A stretch of DNA of 64,000 bases, from contig JAEOAD010000982.1 in assembly GCA_036365145.1 (NCBI GenBank), positions 6,474,001 to 6,538,000 on the forward strand, written 5' to 3'. The translations under genes and the position numbers were made by a program. This document shows, in pieces, positions 56,163-64,000 of the stretch. The notes beneath the pieces were generated by a model, which was given only the letters and a program-made list of their open reading frames with translations, was not told where the DNA came from and searched no databases. Within the stretch, counting starts at the first letter, position 1. Each line of letters begins with the position of its first letter. This DNA is from Orientallactaga sibirica. Its lineage: Eukaryota; Chordata; Mammalia; Rodentia; Dipodidae.

Positions 56163-56490
56163 ATCCCAGCACTTTGTGCACAGTGGGCACGTGCTCTACC
56201 ACTGAGCACATCCCAGCCCTGCTAGCTGGCTGTGATAAATCAAGGCACTACAGGGATGGGATACCTTCCAGTGAGTTGTTGGCCAGGGAGGTCACTGATA
56301 CCCCCAAAACATTATAGGTTGGAGTTGTGGCTTAACAGTTAAGGCAGTTGCCTGCAAAGCCTAAGGACCCAGGTTTGATTCCCCAGGATCCATGTAAGCC
56401 AGATGTACAAAGTGGCACATGCATCTGGCGTTCATTTGCAGTGACTGGATGCCCTAGTGTGCCTATTCTCTCTCTCTCCCTCCCTCCATC
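56163..56490. repeat. ID (-) and DIP (+) at the end of duplication 3, copy A
   Basis: ID 56163-56220 and DIP 56322-56490, cut at the junction. In copy B the ID is 57827-57883 and the DIP 57986-58180 is complete, followed by B1 (-) 58190-58340. Confidence 0.82.
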
Positions 56491-58159
56491 TCTTTGCAGA
56501 TCTGCAGAATTCCCAGAGGGCAGGGAACGAGTTCAGTGCCAAGATATAAGCCACTACAAAACATGGTACCCTCCTAAAGCTTTGTAGTCACCTGCAGCAT
56601 TTTGTGCATTCGACAGCATTGCACTATTAAACTGAATGCAGAATGCGTGGATGGAGCTTTTAGCCTAAGTAAAGCTTTCTATTTGCAGAACACTTTGTGA
56701 TTCTGCTGACACCGTGTTTTGGGTATAAGGACATCTGTGTTTATCCTGGAATGACCGGTCATTCAGGACCTGAAACAGGTTCAGTGGGCTCCAGCAGGTT
56801 CTTAGTTCCCCAGTACTGCTGCTGTGATAAATTGTCATAAACTTGGTGGAGTGTAGCCATCCTTGTAGACTTTGTATCCCCTAGCATGCATTTTTGTTTT
56901 TATATTTGTTTATTTATCTATTGTTTTTTCAATGTAGGGTCTTGCTGTAGCCAGTCTGACCAGGAATTCACAATGTAGACTCAAGCTGACCTTGAACTCA
57001 CAGTGATCCTCCTACCTTTGCCTCCTGAGTGCTGGAATTAAAGGTATGCGCCACCATGCCCAGCTTGTTTTTATTTTTTTAATATTTTTATTGTGCTGAG
57101 AGATGGCTTAGTGGTTAAGGCACTTGCTTGCAAAGCCAAAGGACCCAGGTCGGTTCCCCAGGACCCACGGAAGCCAGATGCATAAGGTGGCACATGCATC
57201 TGGAGATCGTTTGCAGTGGCTGGGAGCCCTGAGCACCCATTCTCTCTCCCCTCCACCTTTCTCTCTTTCTCACATAAAAATAAAATATTGCCGGGCGTGG
57301 TGGCACACACCTTTAATCCCAGCACTCGGGAGGCAGAGGTAGGAGGTCACCATGAGTTCAAGGCCACCCTGAGACTACATAGTGAATTTCAGGTCAGCCT
57401 GAGTTAGAGTGAAAGTGCAACCCAACCTCGGAAAAAAATTAAAAATAAAAATACATTTAGTATTTTTATTTATTGTATCTATGCTTTGAGGTAACTTCTC
57501 TGCAAATGAACTGCAGACGCATGCACCCCTGGTACTGAGTAATCAAACCCAGGCCTTTAGGCTTTGCAAGCAAGTAGCTAAATCGCTGAGTCATCTCTTA
57601 GCATTTAGACCATCGCAGCCTTTGCAAGAGCCAGTCCTTAGGCTTGTTTGTAAGAAGACTCTGCCAGAGCCTACAGGACCAGCTGGGTCTGGGAGTTCAA
57701 GTGCTCACCTCCAGCAGCAACCCACACTGGTTGACTGAGTGGGGCATGAGCTGTCCAGTCTCCCTGTATAATCAGACAGCTGGCTGTGATGAATCCACTT
57801 CACAAAAGATTCTGTCTGGCACATAGATCCCAGCACTTTGTGCACAGTGGGCACGTGCTCTACCACTGAGCACATCCCAGCCCTGCTAGCTGGCTGTGAT
57901 AAATCAAGGCACTACAGGGATGGGATACCTTCCAGTGAGTTGTTGGCCAGGGAGGTCACTGATACCCCCAAAACATTATAGGTTGGAGTTGTGGCTTAAC
58001 AGTTAAGGCAGTTGCCTGCAAAGCCTAAGGACCCAGGTTTGATTCCCCAGGATCCATGTAAGCCAGATGTACAAAGTGGCACATGCATCTGGCGTTCATT
58101 TGCAGTGACTGGATGCCCTAGTGTGCCTATTCTCTCTCTCTCCCTCCCTCCATCTCTTT
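56490..58159 (+). repeat. Tandem duplication 3, copy B (286-base deletion)
   Basis: Shorter unit. Sequence jumps from tttatcctggaatg to accggtcattcagg near 56754-56758, skipping about 286 bases present in copy A. Many single-base deletions relative to copy A fall inside SINE consensus sequence (gctgagagatgg, aggtcggttcc, ggaggtcacc). The junction at ~56490 shares the five bases tcttt with both ends. Confidence 0.93.
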
Positions 58160-58369
58160 CTCTCACTCTCAAATAAATAAAAATAATTTTTTTTTTGGTT
58201 TTTTGAGGTAGGGTCTCACTCTGGCCCAGGCTGACCTGGAATTAACTATGTAGTCTCAGGGTGGCCTTAAACTCACAGCGATCCTCCTACCTCTGCCTCC
58301 CGAGTGCTGGGATTAAAGGCGTTTGACACCACGCCTGGCAAAATAAAAATATTTTAAAAACTCATAAAA

Positions 58370-58905
58370 GTGCTTAGAGTATGAGACTTTGAGTGCCCAG
58401 TGCTAAATGAGACATCTCTATTACCCCCTCCAATGCTCAAGGAACGCTATAAAAGGGGATGAAAAGAATGCCAGAGAGCCAGAGGATGAGGAGGAGGGGC
58501 TTTAGAACACTGTCTGGACATTCAAGACCTCTCGGTGACTGTCACTACATGACCTACATGACATTGGGCCCATCAACATTGTGACATGTGGATCCCATCC
58601 CTCCCTGAGCAGTTATTGGCAGTTAATGGTTGTTGGAGGAGGGAGAGACATTTTCATCAATAATGTAGCCACTGATAAGTTGCACATGCTGGTAAATAAC
58701 ACCCCCCAACCAGTAGAAGACAGATGAGTTAGGAAGAAGAAGGGATTCAGTGGAAAGGGGTCAAGAGAAGGTAATGGGAGATTATGTTGAATGCATTATA
58801 TACATGTATTAAAAATGATCAAAAATAAACTTTAGGGGAGGGAAATATCATGCATTTTTTGTATATAAGTATAAAAGTTGTCAATAATTTTTTAATTAAA
58901 AAATA
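58370..58905 (+). mobile_element. L1 3' UTR (Lx-like)
   Basis: ttttcatcaataatgtagcc, ctgataagttgcacatgctgg, gtagaagacagatgagttagg and acattgggcccatcaacat parallel the murine Lx-type L1 3' UTR, followed by an A-rich end near 58900. Confidence 0.65.
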
Positions 58906-58911
58906 AACTTT

Positions 58912-59272
58912 AGGCTGGAGAGACGGCATAGTGGTTAAGGTGCTTACCTGCGAAGCCTACAGACCCATGTTCAACTCCCCCCAGATCCCGTGTAAGCCAG
59001 ACACGCAAGGTGGCACGTGCATCTGGAGTTCAATTGCAGCATCTGGAGGCCCTGGTGCTCCAATTCTCTCTCTAATAAAAAAATAAATAAACTTTTTAAA
59101 AGTTAATAAATAATTAAAGGCCGGGCATGGTGGCACATGCCTTTAAACCCAGCACTCAGGTAGCAGAGGTAGGAGGATCACCGTGAGTTCCAGGCCACCC
59201 TGAGACTACATGGTGAATTCCAGGTGAGCCTGGACTAGACTGAGACCCTACCTCAAAAAACCAAAAAGAAAA
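58912..59272 (+). repeat. DIP and B1 SINEs
   Basis: DIP 58912-59095 and B1 59119-59270, sharing taaataa-type flanks. Confidence 0.9.
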
Positions 59273-59504
59273 AAAGTTAATAATTAAATACTTAAAAGAT
59301 ATTATTTCAAAATGGCCCACATTTACTGGGTGTTTGGGATATCAGGTATGGAACCCAGGGTGCTGGGCCAGCCTGACTTTCTGACTTTAGATTGAACAGA
59401 TCATTTCTATCAGGACTTTAATTTTTTTTTAAAGAAGCAAACAGGTTTATTGATTACATGAGAGGGGCTGCAGATGGCCAGGAACAAGCACCTCTGTCGT
59501 TCAG

Positions 59505-59920
59505 TATTTTTATTTTATTTTTTTTTAGTTTTTCTAGGTAGGGTCTCACTCTGGTCCAGGCTGACCTGGAATTAACTATGTATTCTCGAATTTACAGCAA
59601 TCCTCCTATCTCTGCCTCCCAAGTGCTGGGATTAAAGGCGTGCGCCACCACGCCAGGGTTTTTCTTTCTTTGTTTTTTTGGTGTTTTTTTTTTCAGCATT
59701 TTAAAAACACAAATAAAACTTTTTCTGACTTCAGTTTGGTTGTCAATAAAACGTGTCCAGCCGGGCGTGGTGGTGCACGCCTTTAATCCCAGCACTCGGG
59801 AGGCAGAGGGAGGAGGATTGCCATGAGTTCGAGGCCACCCTGAGACTACATAGTGAATTCCAGGTCAGCCTGAGCTAGAGTGAGACCCTACCTTGAAAAA
59901 CCAAAAAATAAAAATAAAAA
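59505..59920. repeat. Converging B1 pair
   Basis: B1 (-) 59505-59657 and B1 (+) 59760-59910 are inverted about 100 bases apart and could form a hairpin in RNA. Confidence 0.88.
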
Positions 59921-60015
59921 ATAAAATGTGTCCAATTTTTTTCTGCAAATCTATGGAGAGTTAGTTGTGTGTGTGTTCAAGTGTGCAGACATGCACTTTC
60001 AAAAGTATACAAAGC

Positions 60016-60450
60016 AGGACATAGTAGTACAGGCCTATAATCTCAGACTGCAGAAGGCTGGGGCAGAATTGTGACTTCCAAGCAAGCCTGGGCTACACAG
60101 CAAGACAAGGTGTCTACAATTGTCTTTTAGTTGTTGGGTTTTTTGAACAGTTTATTTATTTATTTGCAAGGAGAAAGAGAGAGATCGCATGGGCACACCA
60201 GGGCCTCTTTCCACTGCAAATGAACTCCAGATGCATGTGCCACTTTGTGCATCTGGCTTTATATGGGCACTGAGGAGTTGAACCTGTAACAGCAGGCTTT
60301 GAAAGCAAGCTTCTGTAACCTCTGAGCCATTTCTCCAGTCATAGTTGTTGTTTTTTTTTTTTTTTTTTTTTTTGGCAATATTGGGGATTGAACCTAGGAC
60401 CTCACACATTCTGGGCAAGTGATCTACCATTGAGCTCTCTCCCCAGCCCA
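60016..60450. repeat. Old B1 (+), DIP (-) and ID (-)
   Basis: Old B1 60016-60112, DIP 60145-60342, T run and ID 60372-60450 (gattgaacctaggacctcac). Confidence 0.75.
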
Positions 60451-60884
60451 GCAGTTACTTCAGATGTCCCATAGCATCTGAGATAGTGATAGTATTATTA
60501 CAGATCATATTGTTCCCTTCTGCCACAGGCAGACAAATCTTAACACATCCGTGAAAATAATACATTCTTTACCAGGAAAGACACTTGCTAGTTTCAGGGT
60601 AAACACTCGGTTCCCTTTTCTAATCACAGTCGTTTACTCATTATAGATATCAGAGTAATTCATGTTTCAAAATATAGTACAATATTGTACTCTTGTGGTG
60701 TGCAAACACCCATGAGGCATGATAAGAATGTTTGCTCAAACTAAGCCCCCCCCAATAAGTAATCTGAGATATTGAAAATATTTTTTGCCAAGTGCACCCG
60801 TATGTTTTCATCTCTGTGGATGGACAAAGTCATTAATAAGAACATAAACATCTTTGTTTTGTTAGGGTCGGTTTTTAATTTTCT

Positions 60885-61034
60885 TTTCTTTTCCCTTTTT
60901 TTTTTTTTCGAGATAGGGTCTCACTCTGGCCCAGGTTGACCTGGAACTCACTATGTAGTCTCGGACTCATGGCGATTCTCCTACCTCTGCCTCCCGAGTG
61001 CCGGGATTAAAGGCGTGTGCCACCACACCCGGCT
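60885..61034 (-). repeat. B1-type SINE
   Basis: Target repeat gtttttaattttct on both sides (60869 and ~61037); short loss in the middle. Confidence 0.9.
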
Positions 61035-61256
61035 CAGTTTTTAATTTTCTATTTGTTTGGATGTCCATTGATCTTGAGACATCCTCTTTACCCTGGTGAG
61101 GTGTAGCCAAGGCTGACTTCTGGCAAGTTTCACTGCTGTTGGCATTGCCAGAAGCACCTCCTACATGCCTGGGAACTAAAGGTTCCTGGAAAGAAGAGAC
61201 ACCTATGTTAAGCCTTCAAGGTTGATTAGAACTTCACTGTTGGTGAAGACTTGGAA

Positions 61257-61690
61257 TGTTAAAGGTCAACATTCAATTTCTCTTCCACTATCTTAGCCCT
61301 TAAGTGACTAAGATGTATTGTCCATCTCTGTGTTTGACCTAATGTCCTGTCACTATTCGGTAAATCCCTTAGAATATATGAACCTTTCACCAACCCCAGA
61401 GCTAAAAATGTCATCAGATAGCAGCTGAGGCTTGTGGCAGACATTTCCCTGCCTTGCTGTAACCCGCCTATCCAATGTATCCACGAGTGTGTTTCAAGAA
61501 CGTTTTGATTTATGACTTTCTTTGTTCTGTTACTATAAAAACTGCTCTCATGGTGGAACATGGAATTCAGGGTAGCTTAAATCTGTGTTCCCAGGCCATG
61601 GTCACTCATATTGAGCTCCAAAATAAAATATCTCTTCGAGGTGAGAACTGATTTTGCATTGAAAGGCCAGTTTGTCTTTTAGCCAGCTGA
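61257..61690 (+). mobile_element. Possible ERV LTR
   Basis: TATA-like tactataaaaactgctctc at ~61531 and AATAAA at ~61622 (ccaaaataaaatatctcttc) are spaced ~90 bases apart, as in a U3-R arrangement. No clear TG...CA ends found. Confidence 0.35.
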
Positions 61691-62332
61691 TCTTCCAGTG
61701 ATCCTGTTTTTAAACAGAACCTGGTCTCCTGGCTTAAGTGAATTGCTCATGACCTGCAAGGGCAAAACTCTAACACATGCATAAATTTTAGATACGTTTA
61801 AAATTTGTCACAGATAGCATACATAACTATTAATTTTGAAGTCCTGATGTATTACGACATCACCTTATTTAAGTGTGGTATGGAATGGCTATTCATAAAC
61901 AATTTTGTGAGGCACTAAACCCAGTTCCAGGCCTGGGAATAATAACTGAGCCCACTTTGGGAACTACTCTTATGCTCACCAGGGCAACAGAGATAAGAAG
62001 AGGAGATAGAAATCAGCTAGGCAGTTGAGAATAACAGGGCCCCTGGAAATGAGCAGTTTGTTTTTTTCTTTTGGCTAAAAGCAGGAAATGTTCTGGAGCC
62101 TGTGAGGGGTTTCTGTTCTTCCCTATCTCCTTTTCCCTCAAGGAGTCCACCAGCCTCCACATTGCTGCAGGCCAGCAACGTCAGAAGGCTCTGCTCTTTC
62201 CTTATCTCTTCTTCCCTCAAGGCATTCCTCTTCCCTAGAATGTGACTAAGACTCCAAGCACCCAGACACCTGGCACCTCATCTTCCCATCCAATAAAGTC
62301 ATTCCTATAAAAAATATATAAAAAACTGAAGC

Positions 62333-62651
62333 CGGGCGTGGTGGCGCACGCCTTTAATCCCAGCACTCGGGAGGCAGAGGTAGTAGGATCGCCAAGAGTT
62401 GAGAGGCCACCCTGAGACTACATAGTTAATTCCAGGTCAGCCTGGACTACAGTGAAACCCTACCTCGAAAACCATTAAAAAAACAAAACAAAAACTGGAG
62501 CCGGGCGTGGTGGCGCACGCCTTTAATCCCAGCACTCAGGAGGCAGAGGTAGGAGGATTGTCGTGAGTTCGAGGCCACCCTGAGAATACAGAGTGAACTC
62601 CGGGACAGCCTGAACTAGAGTGAGACCCTACCTCAAAACAAAAAACAAAAA

Positions 62652-62702
<51 letters not shown>

Positions 62703-62869
62703 GCGGGCGTGGTGGCACGCCTTTAATCCCAGCACTCGGGAGGCAGAGGTAGGAGGATCACCGAGAGTTGAGGCCACCCCTGAGACTACATAGTGAATTC
62801 CAGATCAGCCTGGACCAGAGTGAGACCCTACCTTGCAAAACCAAAAAAAAAAAAAAAAAAAAAAAAACA

Positions 62870-62922
<53 letters not shown>

Positions 62923-63078
62923 TGAGCCAAGTGTGTTGGTGTACACCTTTAATCCCAGCACTCGGGGCACAGGTAGGAGGATCACTGTGAGTTCAATGCC
63001 ACCCTGAGACTACATAGTGAATTCCAGGTCAGCCTGGGCTAGAGTGAGACCTACACAAAAAAAAAAAAAAAAAAAAAC
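62333..63078 (+). repeat. Four B1 SINEs with two (TA)n tracts
   Basis: B1 62333-62480, B1 62500-62652, (TA)n 62653-62699, B1 62702-62870, (TA)n 62872-62919, B1 62925-63078. All in the same direction, joined tail to head. Confidence 0.88.
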
Positions 63079-63168
63079 TGATTTGGGTCATTATGTGGAT
63101 TACCAGCTCGGACCCCTCCTGCTAGCCTTCTTTCATTCACTTAAGCTCTGTAATAAAATCCTTCTAGG

Positions 63169-63375
63169 GCTGGAGAGAGGGTTTAGCGGTTAAGGTGCTT
63201 GCCTCACGAAGGCTAAGGACCCATGCTCTATCTCTCTCCAGATCCCAAGTAATCCAGACACACAAAGGTGAGGCAAGGGCAAGGTCATACATGCACACTA
63301 GGTGGTGTAAGCATCTGGAGTTTGATTGCAGTGGCTGGAGGCCCTGGCATGCCAATTCTCTCTCTCTCTAAAAAA
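63169..63375 (+). repeat. DIP SINE
   Basis: Diverged form with extra acacaaaggtgaggcaagggc between the B box and the CT tract; inserted at an LTR poly(A) site. Confidence 0.8.
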
Positions 63376-63504
63376 TCTTTCTAAACCTCACCCCCCTATG
63401 GTCTGTACAGTTCATTCTTCAAATTCATAAGAACCTGGAGGCCACTGACTCATGACCATGAGCATCTGGGGACCTAATTCCTGCATTAAAAGAGTAAAAA
63501 GTGG

Positions 63505-64000
63505 GAAGCAAGGACTGAGAAAGGCTCCATTGTTCTCAAGATCAGCCCAAGTTCCTATATCAATAGGCAGGGCTTCGTCTCACTGCATGTGGGTGAAGGG
63601 ACAAAGACAAACTTGATCAATGTTTGACTAATGTGACTCCATTTTGTGTACTCCGCCATTTTGTGCTTAACCCTCACCCAGCCCCCAGTTCTAAGAAAAA
63701 CACAAAAATTTTTCCTTGAGCTATAGAACAAACAACTCCTGCCTCCTGATAAAAATAAAACCTTGAAGTTTGTTGGTGTCCTGACACTGCAAATAACATG
63801 GATGCTTCCACCAATCACGTTAAGGGTCACTCTGTTCTCCCTAGGTAAAATATCCTTGCAGCTGTTTGTGGGTTTTTCTTTAAAACCCTGCTCCCCTACC
63901 CTTCAGGGGAGCAGTTCAGTTTTTCGATACTGGCTGCTTCCCTAATCAATCAGAATTGATTGGTTGTAGCCCCGCTTTAATAAAATCTTCATAAGCTTGA
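63505..64000 (+). mobile_element. ERV LTR running to the window edge
   Basis: actccgccattttgtgcttaa, ccctgctcccctacccttc, gcttccctaatcaatcagaattg and finally ctttaataaaatcttcataag are typical U3-to-R words of ERV1/ERVK-like LTRs. The 3' end is outside the window. Confidence 0.5.

Larger units (their letters stand above)
54530..56494 (+). repeat. Tandem duplication 3, copy A (longer)
   Basis: About 1.96 kb from tctttgcagatctgcagaat to a DIP tail (ccctccctccatctcttt). It holds unique sequence, a B1/DIP/B1 cluster and an ID fragment. It repeats at 56490-58159 without the segment at about 54794-55079. Confidence 0.93.
62017..63500 (+). mobile_element. LTR-like region broken up by nested B1 and DIP SINEs
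   Basis: Pieces at 62017-62330 (ending with ccaataaagtcattcc), 63080-63168 (gctctgtaataaaatccttcta) and 63380-63500 (ctgtacagttcattcttcaaattc) resemble U3/R/U5 of an ERV LTR separated by four B1 copies and one DIP. The DIP at 63169-63375 is flanked by aatccttcta / aatctttcta. Family unknown. Confidence 0.4.

Noticed and set aside
62536..63007. Open frames rich in Ile-Tyr repeats
   Set aside because: They are translations of (TA)n microsatellites inside B1 SINEs.

Overview
This is a repeat-rich mammalian, clearly rodent, window. The main evidence is its SINEs. Dozens of copies of a 7SL-derived B1-type element and of a tRNA-derived B2-superfamily element (head like 'ggctggagagatggcttag', CT-rich tail, AAATAAATAA end) are mixed with ID-type SINEs. 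The B2-superfamily element matches my memory of the DIP SINE of jerboas and birch mice (Dipodoidea), so a jerboa-like species is the best guess. That assignment is from memory, not a search.

The only gene with evidence of function is GPR143 (OA1), on the + strand. Exons 2-9 are at 3969-4078, 5104-5198, 11532-11624, 12735-12844, 16556-16664, 19560-19677, 22665-22908 and 35951-36045, followed by a short 3' UTR with AATAAA at 36345-36350. Exon 1 (about 84 N-terminal residues) lies upstream of the window. GPR143 is X-linked in human and mouse, so this window is probably X-chromosomal. Exon 8 occurs twice in a near-identical ~1.98 kb tandem duplication (20431-22411 and 22411-24397). The first copy has a one-base deletion that shifts the frame, and the second is intact.

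Two retrocopies are recognisable. A 5'-truncated MAD2L1BP (p31comet) copy sits in sense orientation in GPR143 intron 8 (34132-35024), with an open frame over the C-terminal ~170 codons. A near full-length but broken RSL1D1 copy lies on the - strand downstream of GPR143 (43320-45230) and is split by a SINE.

The remainder is introns (1-35950) and downstream intergenic DNA (36370-64000), packed with SINEs, L1 3' ends, MaLR/ERVL-type LTRs, at least one solo ERV1-like LTR, and microsatellites. Further near-identical tandem duplications lie at 31754-33289 and 54530-58160. Like the exon 8 duplication, they differ mostly by single-base indels, so assembly artefact and very recent duplication both have to be considered. 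I found no bacterial-type system, CRISPR array, rRNA or standalone tRNA gene, and no second functional gene. Repeat boundaries are read by eye and are approximate to about 10 bases; family names follow resemblance to remembered consensus sequences.
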